Shown one piece after another: positions 22,830-35,882 of a DNA stretch of 64,000 bases (the first letter of the stretch is position 1; each line of letters opens with the position of its first letter). The translations under genes and the position numbers were made by a program. Location of the stretch: NCBI RefSeq assembly GCF_000003815.2, contig NC_049989.1, positions 844,122 to 908,121 on the forward strand, read 5' to 3'. The notes beneath the pieces were generated by a model that was not told the DNA's origin, did not search any database, and was given only the letters and a program-made list of their open reading frames with translations. The stretch is from Branchiostoma floridae (taxonomy: Eukaryota; Chordata; Leptocardii; Amphioxiformes; Branchiostomatidae).

Positions 22830-25800
22830 ATGGCACCCCTGAAGGTCGGCATGTGTGCAGCACTAACCGTGGAAGTACTGAATTCCCTACAGAATGCTGG
22901 TGTCAGAACAGGTAAAATACTGAGCTACTTTCTGCTGAATAACCCTGACCCCGCGCTTACGTGGACAGAAGGGGGAGGGCGCTGTCCACAGTGCGCAGGC
23001 AGATCATTAATCATACGGAAAGTAGACGTTACTACATCGGAAAATGTATTCAGGAAAGTCTCGGGAACTGCCCGTGTTTCCCGCACTCCTGTCAGGTCTG
23101 CAGGCTTCCGATCGGCAAGGAATCGGATGTGTCCGTTTCCCGAACACATTATGTGTAGTTTCCGTACGGTTCCTGCAACCCGAACAAAGACCGAACTAAT
23201 CCCGCTGATTTTATCGGTTTCAGATCGGATTCGGTACAACGACACATTACCGAAGCTGTCGTCGCCAAGGCAACAAGTAACAAACATGGCAGATGGGATT
23301 TCCTCGCTTGGATGTCGCCATGGCAACGCCGCTGAGTGACGTGTAGCAAGACTCTTTGTTACCATGACTACTGAGTGATTGACATCCGAAGGAACCACGT
23401 GACCGTCGTGGCCTGCAGTCACGTGCTATTATATAAAATGCTATAGAATGAAAGTAGACTGTTTTATCGGCTGTAGCGTTAAGAATATGAATAAATAAAT
23501 AAGGAAACTTGAGACGATCACTTTGTAGTTCTATTTCATTTTGTAGTTTGTACCAGAACGTTTTTTCTTCTATACATATATTTAGCTTATATTACGACCA
23601 AAAAAAAAAACCAAGGGGGTTAAAAATATAAAACTGTAAAACCTCCTAGCACCGTAGAATCTGGAAGTCAGGGAAGCGTGGTTAGTTGTATATAGTCACT
23701 GAAACCCCGCTGAAACAGGTACACAATTCACGTCGATACAACTCAGACATACAACTCAGAATCGAACCTGCACAGGGCGCCCTCAGTGGGGCAGCCTTGA
23801 TTCGCAAATGCAGCGCTAGCGGCGCACGCAACGCGTTGAGCTAAATCATTTCGCTGTCACATCTACGTCTTCAAACCACATTCATACATCACGTGTGAAT
23901 TTAACATATGCATATTCTGTCACCCGAAAAACATTACATGCACGGATAGCTCACTCGGTAACGTTCATGAATAGGTGACGTGAACATGGTGATTTGCGGC
24001 TTACGCAGGAAATGTGAGTTCGAGCCCCTGGTGCGACATCAATTTTTTTTTAATTCTTGTATGTTATATTAGTGGTTTTTATTTGTGTATGTGATATTTT
24101 TACTATCGTATTGTAATTTTTTTCTTTTTTTTTAGTCATATCGGCTGCCTTAATGAAGGCCTTTGCTCAGTGTTGATGTCTTTTTTCCGGAGTCTTTGCT
24201 GTTTACTCCGCACAGCACGTGGGCCATCATCAGAAAATTTCTTCCAGGCTGGGACACTGGAAGAGAAAAAAAAAAACATATTGTAGCTACAATCAGAAAT
24301 TGAAAAAGATAGAAATTGTATGTGTTAATTGAAAGTACAAAAAGGCCGTACAGTTTGTGACCATGTTCTGTTGCCGAGCCGCCAACTCAGTTGCTAATCA
24401 ATCATTAAAAAAATGGACCAAAAAAATAATGTTACTATCTTAAGAACGAGTGTTACTTTTTTAAGGACAATGAAAAATAATTTACAATCAACATTAATTA
24501 ACAACAACTAACTAACAACTAACTTAATTTAACAATTAACTGTATTAAGAACACTTGCAAAATTAAGAATTATAATATTAACAGCAAGTGCAATAGCTAT
24601 TGATATTTTTATTGAAAATAGAAATATGCCCGATAGCTTGAGGATAAACATAATTCTAAGTAAAAATAGCTACATAACACGTTTACGGTTCTTTTCGCCG
24701 TACCAATACCTTTTGAAACTCACTGTCGCTTCTGCAAACGTGTGAAACCTCTGCGTTAGCATGGCGTAATGATTCGTGGGTTGACTAGATTGCAAACGTT
24801 AAACTAAGTTGGATAAAATTTTTAGATAGGTGTTTGCTATTCAGAGGTTGACACCGGTACTCTGTTAAAATAAGGGTGTCTTTTTCCATAGTTTCCCTCG
24901 ATAACTATATGTAGTTCGAAGGAAAGTGGAGGTCGACAAAGAAGTGTAATAAACTTCTAAACTGTTCTTAAGTCGGTGACAAGAAATGAAAGCTGACGAA
25001 AAAAAATTCAGGATGCTGGACAACTGGGTTGTACCGACAAAGTTCGGCTTTTTAGTGTTTGTATGTTAAACTTGTTAGTTTTATTTCATAATGTAAGTTA
25101 TAGTTCGGGGCGATTGTGGTTGTCCTCTTGTCTGTCTGTTTGTCTCGGCTATGGCTACGTGGCGTTACTGTAGCGGCCGCAGGCAGTGGCGTGGGCTTGA
25201 CGGGCTCTTAAGTCGGATGGGGGCGGCATGCCGGGCCTGTGACGGTGGGCTTGGTGAGCCAGCGGTGGGCCGGTCGGAGTCAGCAGCGGCGAGGCAGGCA
25301 GACGACGGCGGTGGAAGGTAGCCCTCGCCGGATGGACTGGAGTCGGTGGCAAGACACGACGCTTTGCTGGTGGAGGAAGCTTTGCAGGAGGAGACGGGCC
25401 GACAAATGACGCAGCTGAACACGGTGGCAGGCTAGAGATCCATCGTCAGGTACCAAAACCACCGCTGTCCACCAAATGTTGCGAGTGATCGAGGTAGGTA
25501 GCTCGGGTAACTTGGAGAAATACCTCAGAGAGGTCCGAACACGTGAGTGGCTTACATTCCAGAACTGCTTACCACAAGGGTCGGTCGTCTTTATTGTCAT
25601 CTTAACCTAAACCAGATCGACCGGGACTTCCATAAGTGGTGGGGCCTGGTCCTTACAATGGTATTTCTTCTCATTATTGACCCATTCCGACACACAGCAT
25701 TTTGAACTACGGTGATTCTGAAAAATTGCAGCCTATGGTGGTTGTCTGGTTGATCGTTTGATCCGTCTTGAACTTGTGGTCCGGCCAGTGCTTGATCGTG

Positions 25801-27201
25801 TCTTTTCTATCTAGTGATAATATCCAGTCTAATACCTTGTTAATAAACTATAGTCTGTGTGCACTGTCTTTGGCTGAGTTCATGTTAACTTTCGTAAAGT
25901 GTTAGTTCCGGGGTTAGTGTTAGTGTCTTGTAGTGTTAGAGTTAGTGTTCAAGTAACAAAACGAACTTTTGAGAACAAAGCTTTAAAGGAAAAAACAGTC
26001 AAACAAATCAACCCGAAATCAAACTCAATGGGAACAAAACGGATAAATCAATAGATGATTTAAGATAAATCAGGTCCTCCGTGAGAGCACATCTCCATCC
26101 TCGCTATCCACAAACCTGGAGAACGGGAATGCACGACATTAGTCATGAAATGAAATCAGCATAATGCACTGTTCAACTAGCCACCGAAAGTGACGGCGGT
26201 TCAAAAAAGCGGGCACCCTAAAATTGTTAAATTACCCTGGTTAACAAAATGTAACGTACAAATAAAGATTTCAGGTAATTAACAAAACAGTAACAATTCT
26301 GTAGGTCGTTTATTGATATTGACATATTCCTACATTATCTTGGTAATCGAGCCTGATGGCCCTCATGACCTCAAGTGACCCCCAGTAGTTACATGAAAAC
26401 CGACACAATCCCGACTGCGGCGTTTATTGAGCGGGACCCGTTCGGTAAATTATCACGTGACTTCATTGATTTCGCCTGATTTCAGGGTTCCGTTCGGTTG
26501 AAAATTCGGGAAACCCGACGCAGGGAAACACGACTCGAAACCCAGTGTTTTCCGAAGCAACCCCGGGTGTAACCCGATCTGCCTGCGCACTGTGGTCATA
26601 ATTGTTCCGAATGTTCGCTTTGGTCCGCTCCCTAAGGTCCCTGTCCCGTGGTAGAGACCTTCGGGAGCGGAACAAAGCGGACAAACCTGGACTCCAGACT
26701 ATCACTTACCGTTATAGTGCCAACTAAAATCCTTGAAACTTTTAGTCCAATCTGTAGACTTGTTCAGTCAGAAGGAACAGGTAAAATTTGTTGAATTCAA
26801 CATTTTAGTTGATGTGCAGAAGGATTTGAGGTGTTGACTCAGTTGAGTGCTTCAGGAGTAATCTGGGGTCAAAGGTGAGGTTTCTGCCATTGAGCGGGCT
26901 TTCTTCAGACTAATCAGAGTTTGAGCTGAGTGACACCCTGTTTCTTTTTAATGTTTATACAGAAGACCCTTGTGGCCTTCTGTTGAAGAAGATTTTGCAA
27001 GATTGAATTGGGGGTCAACTACTCTGAATTTATGAAGACTTGTTTTATACACGAAACTAGCCTGGGTACCATCCCGGTAGTAGTTCGCTCCTATGTTCGC
27101 TTCTGCTACCTGCACATTCAAACCATTAGTAGGTGCTAACGTCAGTTAATAAGCTTGTTACCTCCATGAAATGTCATAGAGGTTATATTTTACCCCGCGT
27201 T

Positions 27202-27232
<31 letters not shown>

Positions 27233-30200
27233 GTAAACAAAATAACTCAAGAACGGCTGGGTGAATTGGTTTCATACTTGGTGTGTTGGTAGTGTGTGAT
27301 GAAAGCTGGAAATGATTAGATTTTGGGCCCCCTAGCGGCTTCCCTTGGTACTGCAGCGCAACTTCCGGTTTTGCTATCTCGGTGTTCTGAACAAGCTATG
27401 GCCACAATTTTTGAGTATTAGATAGCTCTTGTGCTCAGGAAGAAATGACATAAGTTTGGGCCCCCTAGCGTCTAGTTTTGGGATAGCAGGAGCATTTTTG
27501 TCAAAAACTTCTGAAGACGATAACTCAAGAAGGGAACAACGAATTAGCATGATTTTTGGTATGTAGGTACCTTAGACAATGTTGTACAAGATAAGATACT
27601 AATTATGCAAAATTGGAGTACATTTGCATTATATTTTTGGTCTATTTTTTATATGCGGACTATGGACAGGTCTATTAAACTAGGGTATCTTCCCTGGTAC
27701 TCTGGCTTCAAGGACAATGCTACTGATATACCCATGTGTAATGTATTTACAGTACTTACTATTTTTTTCCTTCAGTGTCAGAGTTTGTCTGCACAGATCT
27801 AGAGCTGATGATGACACGGTGCTGTGTTTCATACAAGGTAATTTGTTTGATGTTACCAAGGAGCTTTTATCAGTAGGAGAGAGTACGGATTAGTTTCCAT
27901 TGTTCGTATGTTCGTAGCGGGCGACAAAATTTTATTAACACCCACGTGTCAAAAACCCGCATCTGCATACATTTCACCCACGCAAGCTTTTGTTTTCCCT
28001 TTGTTTTGTGGTCATTTTCATGGTGGGGCGGCCTGGGGATACAAACATTGTGTGTAGCGATCTGATTTTTGCGATTTTGTCGACGATGTTGAACAGAAGA
28101 GTAACTTCGGAATACATACAGCGGCGGCAATATTCTCTCTGACTGAGGGTGAAATTTCAAAGCCATACGGCGACCGGACAGCGCCGCCGCTCGGGTACGG
28201 GTTAAGCCTAAAGGCAAAATTGTCTGAGGCAAAGTCTACGAAAAAAACTGGTAATATTCCTACAATTAATGATGACTGTGAAAAACCTGACTCAATGATC
28301 ACAGGAACCAAGTTTTTTTAAGTATGCAACAGATATATTTCATAAATCGATACAAATACAAAGTTCAAAATTATGCCTGGAGAACTCAAGACATTATATA
28401 CGAAAACCCGATCGTAACGAAAACCATGAAAACTATGCTCTCCCGCCTTACCTTCACCTTATTCCAGGCCCGATGTATCCTCTAAAAACACGGGTGGTTC
28501 GACAAAAATGAGCAAGGTTCGACCAACAGTGAACACGCCATTTTACCGAGCACATCATCAACAGTTACGAAAAAATATCAGCTAAATGAAGAAAAATGTC
28601 ATATTTTTTTAGTAGCCATCTGAAAATACATGTGAAAATTCATAATTCTATCGCAAGAAAACAGACCTCGATCCGCGAAAATAGGCCTAAACTGGCCCAT
28701 GTTTGTTGTACGGCGAAGAGAAACATATCAAACTGTCCGCCATTGTGCCCTCTACCGCAAGATGACGTAGTCACATGCCTGCCGAGTTTTCCAAATAAGG
28801 GAATCGTCAGAAACCTGACCCACTTCGCCTCTTGCCGATCGGGCTTCGGGCTGGCTCGAGGGCTATGACGTAATGGCGTGGCTCATTAGCATAGAAACCG
28901 CGCCAACCGGCGCTACGAACATCAGATCAGACGGGCGCCGCGCAGGGCAGTAAACAAAGCCGGCGCTGCGGGATTTAACGGGCCAAACAAAGGCGCACAG
29001 CGGGCGGGTAACTCCATACTCTCTCCTCCTGATAAAAGCTCCTTGATGTTACACAAAAAAGTTATTTCGATTTTACATTCTTTTTGATTCAGCTGTATGT
29101 ATATATCATTGACACTGTCATTGACACCTAATGCAGCTGAAGATTGACTATTTGGAAGAAGTTTAAAGACATCTTGCTTTGAAAATACATGTATGTCTCC
29201 AGGACCTGGTGGCCATCCGTAAGGTTCTCTTGGTGCAGTACTCAGCATTCCCAGTAGGAGGCACCAGCTGGTATGAAGAGATTCTGTCCACTACAGCAAT
29301 CCTCAGTACAGGAAACTCCAGGTACAGTCACAGGAAACAACACATAATGATAGCCCTCTAATATGAGTTATGTGGAGAACTACTTCTGGATCCGGAGGGT
29401 TCTAGTAACCAAATAAGGAACTTGTTACATTAGACAATTTGTATGCTTGGCCTACTACTACTACTACATCACTACTACTCACTTCGGGGCCAGAGTTCAG
29501 CAAAGGTGTCACCACTTGTTCTCCCGCCCCTTCCACTTGTGAGGTGAATATTAATAAACAAATAAACAAATAGTAGTCAATTGATATTGACTAAGGTCAT
29601 TATACACTGTAATATGCGTGACCCTTGACATATTGTTAGACGGTCGTGACATTTAGTCACAAAGAAGACACATTAAATTGCCATTTTAACAATGTTTTAC
29701 CATGATTCTTCTTTCTAGATGAAATTCTAGGGGAACAAGAGAGGAGTATTTGCTCTCATTTGTAACGCACCTGTGTGAATGGGGTGGTCGCGGTCGCAAG
29801 TTTGAGTTTAATCCAATTGTGTTAAAATGAGTGTGAATGCATTTTTTTCACCCGATAGAAAATTCTTAAGTCCATTTAACCATTTTACAAATTTTATTTG
29901 TTATTTCTCAGATTTCCTGACCCTATTTTTCCTGATTTGAAAAAAAACTACTTTGATGGCCACACTTCGTATTGGCAAAATTTCATTGCATCTCTGAAAT
30001 AAACTATGGGTCTCAAATGCCAGTGGCTGTACTAGTATGTGCCTATTTTGGGATGGTATGTTTATCAGTTTTCTTCAAACTTTTTTATGTCTACAGAGAT
30101 ATTTTGTCACTAAATCTTTGAATGATAGCCAAAAGCTCCATCATGATGATGTATGACTTTCAACAGACTTGATGATATGCTGGATGGTGGAATCTACACA

Positions 30201-33200
30201 GGTGCATTGACTGAAGTCATTGGAGCTTCAGGAAGTGGCAAGACACAGGTACAACCGAATGTCATGCTCTCTTTACTCAAATGATAGTTTTATATCTCTC
30301 AAAGTAGTCATTGTTTAATCTGCTTTGCAAACACTATGTGTATATACACTGTACAGGATGCAGAATTTGAATTAAATATTAATAATACAATTCATTTGCG
30401 GTGACCCAAATACAATCAGGCTGAAAGCCTTCTGTATAGTTGTTGTTAAACCAAGGAAGATAAAACGAAGTGGATTAAACTTACTTAGCTAAACAGACAC
30501 CCATATGTCACCCACAAATGGACTCTTCAAGGGAAACGAAACAGACGCTGACCTCTAGGGACTGTAGAAGGGGAGATAAAGGCAGCACAAAAAACATTAC
30601 AATATCAGGTGAACGGCCCAAAGTAGGAATGTCTGGATTAGAAGTTTGTTGGCACACAGTGGGTTTGTGTGACATAATGGCAGAGTGTCCTGGGTTAAAA
30701 AATGCTGGTGTGTCACCTATCTTGTGCCCTTCTTTCACTCAGGTGAAAATGAGTACCTATATCTTCGGTTAGGGCCGACCCTTTGAATTTTGATTTGTTT
30801 TTGAGGATAGCCACTCCTCAAGCACATTAAAGAACCCACCACACCTATCGAAAAGAGTATGGGTCATTTCCAGTGTGAGTGGATCAATTGGAACTGTTTG
30901 ACATGCAAATTGGACTACTAGTATTCAGTACAAGACTAGTGTCTTATTATGCTTTAAGGCATTTTACTGGGTATGCCAAACAAACCATCAAACAAAATAT
31001 CTTATGCTTCAATGGTAGCAAAGAGGATTAAGTAAAACCAGCAAAATTTGCTCACTAATTGTTTCAGAGGGTCAAGATTTCAAAATTGTCACAAGGATGC
31101 ATACCTCAGGCCCCCTCGGCTTGTCCCACCTTTTGCACTGCACGTGGTGAAAATTGAATTGAATCTTGCCTTCTCGTCTGAAATTTTCGGCTGCCCGGCG
31201 GCCTCTGAAATGATGTGTCTTCCTGTACATGTCCCGATACACCATACTCTTTGCTTGAATGTAAGTTTATCTGTGATTGTAATCAACATTATGTTGCAAT
31301 TTTAAATTTTATATCCATACACAAAATCTNNNNNNNNNNNNNNNNNNNNNNNNNNNNNNNNNNNNNNNNNNNNNNNNNNNNNNNNNNNNNNNNNNNNNNN
31401 NNNNNNNNNNNNNNNNNNNNNNNNNNNNNATCCTTATCAAGTTGAAATGACCCAAAGCCTACGTCACACATCCAGACCGGAAGTGTGACGTCAGCAAAGG
31501 GTCAAAGGTGCTTTTTATTATGTACTAATCTCCCCTCTAAATGTGATGTTGCTGGCCTTATACATGTAGATCTGCATGAGTGTAGCTGTCCATGTTGCCT
31601 CCAGTCTTCAGCAGAATGTCCTGTATATGGATACCGCTGGGGCCTGCAGTGGGCACAAGTTACAGGACATCCTACACAACTCTGCAGGGGAGAGGGAGGT
31701 ACAAGGACTTCCACAACCCCACCCCTGTCAAGAAATTATAGAAATGAACTCATTTTGCACACATTAATTTTGCAAAGGTTTTTTTTAATATACACGCTAC
31801 GGGGACAGAGATGTCTTTAAGGGGAGGTTGGTATGAATTCATCAACATTAAATCTGTTGCAGATTTAGTAGAAAGGTAAACATTTTATCCTTCCAGCTAC
31901 ATTTGTACATGTATTATAGCATTTTCGTATGACAAACTTCAAGTTTGCAATACATGTACCTGTACTAAGTTCATGTTTTGTAACTGTCATTAGCCTTTAT
32001 AGAATCATTTCTGAGCAACAGTGAAGTAATTAATCTATTTAAGTTACATATAAATGCATTCATCATTGATTGATGTTTACTCCAAATCATGATCAAAGTC
32101 CATTCTCTTTGCCTGTAGAGTACAGCATTGTCCAGAATAGGCTTCAGAAGAATATTTGACCCTTGGCAACTTCTTGATTTGCTGCAGAAAACAAAGGCTG
32201 CTATTAGCAAACAGGTCTGACTCACATTAATTATAGTTTCCTCTTGTTAATGTTGGGTGTGTTATACTTCTCATTTCTATTCCTCTACTCTACAATTCAC
32301 TATTCTATCAATGAAAATAAATCTTATTCTCACTGGTGAAAAATGCTCGATGGCATTTCAAACATTGGTAATTTTTTAACATTTGTGTAGCAGTTGAAAT
32401 TAAATTAGAAATATAAATATAAAATAAATTAGATTATCATTCTTTCCTGAATGTGTAGCCTTAACATACTTACTGACAGTAGTTGTATAAAAAATTGAAA
32501 CTGTGGTATTCCATAATTTCTTTTCCATGTTTCCTGAAGACTGACCCTTTCTACTCCAAGTTGAAGCTGCTGATTGTGGACTCTGTTGCAGCTGTTCTTT
32601 CTCCTACACTTGGAGGTCAGCAGACAGAAGGTGAGGTGTGTTATTTGCTTGTAGGCTGCAACAATAGAATTCTCTGAGAAACAAAATTTGATATTTTCAG
32701 GCTGATTTTGAAAAGAGTTTTTTTCTAAACATGTTTGTGGTCAGAGGGATGCATTTCCTTTCACCCACATTGCAAGGAAGGGCTTGCACTGTTTGTTGTA
32801 TCTTAGAAATTGGGGAAACTTTAAATGATAGGCATTTATCAACTTGAAGCAAAAATATTGCAGTTATAGCACAAAGGGACATAAATGTAGAACTTGAATA
32901 ACCTATTGTGTAACTTGGGTAGAGAAGATGACAATTATATGTGATAATTTATGTTAATGAGGAACATGAGGCCCAAGACAACAGAGTTGCCACTCACTTA
33001 TGTCGCTTTGACGGACAGAAATCGGGGACAGAACCAAATCTCGGTGAATCCTTGAACCAAGGAAATAAATTGGTGTGGCCTTACTGATGAAAAACAGTGG
33101 ATGCTGTTTGAAACGTCTGACTAGTAACATAGCCTGATTACTACATATTTGAACATCCTGGATGACTAATCTGCACAAACGTGCATAATAATTATATGTA

Positions 33201-34903
33201 GTATGGGGATGCTTTCTACAAGACCTCATTCACATTTTGGGTATACAGCAGTCCAAATGAAAATGATCGACTTGGGGATTTTTGTTTCCATTTTCATACC
33301 AAAAATTGCTACTACTTTTTGGCTCCTGTGCCCTTCGAATTGAAAAAGTCCATGTTGAGAATAGTCCATGTATGGACGGGTAATTTTGGAATGGTCTATT
33401 TCTGTTTAAAAATGATTTGGAACAGTCCATTTTTGCCAAAGGAGTAGGGGTAGCACTGTATGCACTTGTGAATGTTGCCTTTCTAGTTGATAACTCAAAA
33501 TGTACTTGTGTTACAGGTCACGCAATCATGTTGAATATTTCCAGACAGCTAAAAGTCTTGTCCAGTGAGCATTCTATTGCTGTTCTTGTGAGTAGTACTT
33601 CTACTTGTATTGACATAACATTCAATTTGCATGTAATGGCAACAAAAATGCTGTCCAAGAAGAGGTTGATTGAGAAGATTGTGACCCTCTCATGATATGT
33701 GCCATATTCGTGATCACAGGTGGCCCAATCTTTTTATTCACCTTGTTTTCCAACAGTCGTCACACCATACATACATACTGGGCCAGCTGTCAGGAAATAA
33801 GGCATATGAGAAAAAGGTCACAATATTCCCAATCAACTTCTGCTTGGAGAGACAATGAAATAAGAGTGGGAAGCTAAGTTTTCATGTGGCCCATTTATAC
33901 AGACATCACAATCATACATGTAAATTAGGAATGATTGAAATGATACAGACTTGTAAAAACTGTTGATCAAGACAAATTATTGTATAGAATTGATACAACA
34001 AAAAGTGTCTACTCTGTTGATAATTGATAATTACATGTCCTTAAACTTGGTACTGTTGGTTTTGTTTACAGATGACAAATAATGTTGTCCATGGTGAGTT
34101 GGGTGAGCCGTGGCCTGGCCTGGGTCGCTCCTGGCAGCACATCCCCAACACCAGGCTGTTGGTACAGGGAACAGGCACTACGGGAAGCCAGGAGAGACAG
34201 ATACTGGTGCTGAAAACACCCCGATTGGTTAGATTACCTTTTGTACATCTATGCAACAATTATATCCAAAGAGAGATTCCAGTAAGGGGTTGTATGATAT
34301 TTAGCAGATATTTTAATTTTTAAACAGCCAAAAAATTGATGCACTCATGGCTGTCACCTATATAATCAATTCAACATGGCACATGTCTTGTTGTAGACAG
34401 AAATGTTGTGTAGGCCAGGGGTCATTGTTGACAAATATTTATAACACATTATGCACTCTTGAAATGCTGTATGAGGAAACTTACCTGTCGTAAACATGTA
34501 GATGATATAGTATTGTAGCCTGCTGCAACCTTGCTCAGATTCATGAATTACAATAGTTGTAATTAATAACTTGGGAATCATCAGTTAGGGCTCATTCCAC
34601 TCAATAATAGTAAATGGTCATCTTTTGGTGATCAATGTCAGGAAGTTACCTGGCGTATGGAGTGATTGTTGCTGTGCATTATGAGAATAAGCTAGAAAAC
34701 ATCAAACTTTAGTTGATTTATCCTTCAGAGTCACCTACACATGTAGAAGCAGTCAGAAGTTTGCCATTGAACTTGTCCTCCTCCTCCCACAGCCAAGGTG
34801 CCTGTCTACAACACTGACGTTGTCAGCTGCAGGAATTCTAGATCTCCACACCCACACAAGCCAAGAAATGCAGGGACAGTTGGAAGCATCAGAAAGGAAT
34901 TAA
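22830..34903 (+). CDS. RAD51D: RAD51D, RAD51 paralogue (complete, 10 exons)
   Basis: RAD51D is an ATPase of the BCDX2 complex (RAD51B-C-D-XRCC2), which supports RAD51 filament assembly in homologous recombination. Exons: 22830-22911, 27776-27837, 29203-29321, 30167-30248, 31570-31698, 32119-32214, 32540-32630, 33517-33587, 34072-34227, 34793-34903 (TAA). They total 999 nt, 332 aa; human RAD51D is 328. Exon lengths 82, 62, 119, 82, then 96, 91 and 71 equal the human ones as I recall them, with the same phases. Walker A GASGSGKT is at residues 107-114 and Walker B LLIVD at 200-204. Exon 1 encodes [20 protein letters not shown], like the vertebrate N-terminus. The C-terminus after exon 9 is diverged. 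Intron 1 is 4.9 kb, and a 100-N gap lies in the intron before exon 5. The gene is head to head with GCN1. Confidence 0.96.
22912..27775 (+). other. RAD51D intron 1; no other gene recognised
   Basis: GC-rich stretches near 22970-23340, 25150-25600 and 26460-26700 give short open frames on both strands with no recognisable domain. A 20-bp word, CCACAGTGCGCAGGCAGATC, at about 22994-23013 recurs inverted at about 26577-26596. That may mark the ends of one old 3.6-kb insertion. tRNA-like box B words (GGTTCGATTC inverted near 23760; GAGTTCGAGCC near 24012) hint at SINE remnants. The rest is AT-rich. Confidence 0.5.
27170..27625 (+). repeat. Dispersed octamer-rich repeat family, copy
   Basis: It opens with a (GT)n run at 27200-27234 followed by AATAACTCAAGAACGGCTGG. 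It continues with two GGGCCCCCTAGCG blocks, ATGATTTTTGGTATGTAGGTA and ACTAATTATGCAAA. The order matches the copy at 62575-63880 and is inverted relative to those at 41830, 49190 and 51980. It lies in RAD51D intron 1. Confidence 0.65.
27857..29045. mobile_element. 1.19-kb TIR element with hAT-like target duplication
   Basis: The left end CAAGGAGCTTTTATCAGTAG is mirrored at the right by CTCCTGATAAAAGCTCCTTG, with further pairing inside over about 30 bp. GATGTTAC precedes the element (27849-27856), and the same 8 bp occur at 29045-29052; one base is shared with the terminus. An 8-bp duplication and a CA-start end suit the hAT superfamily. No transposase frame is visible. It sits in RAD51D intron 2, starting 19 bp after the exon 2 donor. 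Confidence 0.75.
30712..30880 (+). mobile_element. SINE fragment related to the copy at 14412
   Basis: This shares TATCTTGTGCCCTT, CTCAGGTGAAAATGAGTACC and CACATTAAAGAACCC with the body of the tRNA-headed SINE. The tRNA head is missing. It lies in the RAD51D intron between exons 4 and 5. Confidence 0.55.
31257..31440. repeat. Dispersed repeat, copy 3 of 3, interrupted by gap
   Basis: GAATGTAAGTTTATCTGTGA, ATCAACATTATGTTGCAATT and ATATCCATACACAAAAT match the repeat at 8687-8840. The assembly breaks to Ns at 31330, inside the repeat, as expected for a multi-copy sequence. Confidence 0.5.
31330..31429. other. Assembly gap (100 N)
   Basis: Exactly 100 undetermined bases, in the RAD51D intron between exons 4 and 5. 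No RAD51D codon is missing, since exon phases join across it. Confidence 1.
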
Positions 34904-35079
34904 TAGTTACTTCCTTTCCGATTCTTTATGATCAGTTGAGTAGTTCTTAAGTCGCAAAGCATCTGAAATTCTGATACTCCACATGATTCCATACAAATCC
35001 AAAAAACAAGATTTCAAAGATTTCATGGTGTCATGAAATAGTGTCATGTTTTGTTGTAATTTATTAATGATACAAATAA

Positions 35080-35285
35080 GGTTGCACTACTAAGAAACAT
35101 ATAACGTTAATCCTTACAGAATTCAGACGATCCACTACTAAGGCTATGATCCTTATGAAAATCATAGGATACACCACAAAGAAACATAGGATCCTTGCTG
35201 ATTTCTTGGGCTATATGAGATTAGTAAGGATGTTTTCCGTAAGGATTAAACGTTTCTTAGAAGTGGATCGTATGTTGGGCACCCT
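35080..35285. repeat. Inverted-repeat patch
   Basis: CACTACTAAGAAACATATAA and ATCCTTACAG near 35081-35121 are mirrored by CGTAAGGATTAAACGTTTCT and TAGAAGTGG near 35239-35267. GACGATCCACTACTAAG near 35127 is mirrored by CTTAGAAGTGGATCGT. It is an old foldback element in the RAD51D 3' flank. Confidence 0.5.
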
Positions 35286-35490
35286 GAACAATGTACCAAT
35301 GTATACATGATCTTTGCATAGTAATGTTCACCTTATCATTCTCCCACACAGAACTGTATGGCAGTTCATACAATTGCAATGTATTTGACTGAAACGCAGA
35401 GCCACTATAGTCCCTCTTGGTCCCGACTCTGCTTTTTCAGGCCCAGTTTTCAGCTCTTGCAGAACTGATGTGGTCACAGAATTGCTTAAT

Positions 35491-35496
35491 AATAAA
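35491..35496 (+). terminator. Candidate polyadenylation signal of RAD51D
   Basis: AATAAA lies 588 bases after the RAD51D stop codon, followed by a TG/T-rich stretch (TGTTATCTTTGACTTTGAG). It is a plausible 3' end. A second AATAAA near 37081 is less likely because repeats intervene. Confidence 0.45.
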
Positions 35497-35882
35497 TGTT
35501 ATCTTTGACTTTGAGTAAAGCAGATTTGCTTATACCAAGTAACGCAAATTCACTGATATTCCTAGCCAAGATCTGTGGACAGCATACACAGTATTTGATC
35601 AAAGAGGTTTAACAGTCCTTACTGTGTCAAACTTGTTTATCAGCTACCAAATTTGAGATCTATGGGTAGAGGCAATTGTAGCATCACTGAATCCTGACTG
35701 AAAACCATCATGAATTCGAAAATGATTTCAAAATTTGTCTTTACATTCTTTACATTTCAATTCATAAAACTTGCCCTTCAACAGATCTTAGCAGTGTCAC
35801 TGACAAAAGGTATTGGATACTGAAATGTCTGACCATTTCCAAAATCTATCCAGTTGCTTGAGTAACTGCTATTTGGCATATC

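Noticed and set aside
22912-23422. Read-through frame after RAD51D exon 1 (169 codons) and antisense frames
   Set aside because: The GT donor at 22912 and phase match to exon 2 at 27776 show this is intron; no domain is visible.
25155-25600. Overlapping GC-rich minus-strand frames (60-106 codons) in RAD51D intron 1
   Set aside because: Compositionally biased, no motif, no splice context; possibly an old repeat.
26741-26778. Alternative RAD51D exon 2 encoding DLFSQKEQ
   Set aside because: The segment at 27776-27837 has the exact 62-nt length and phase of the human exon and a better match (TDLE...SYK).
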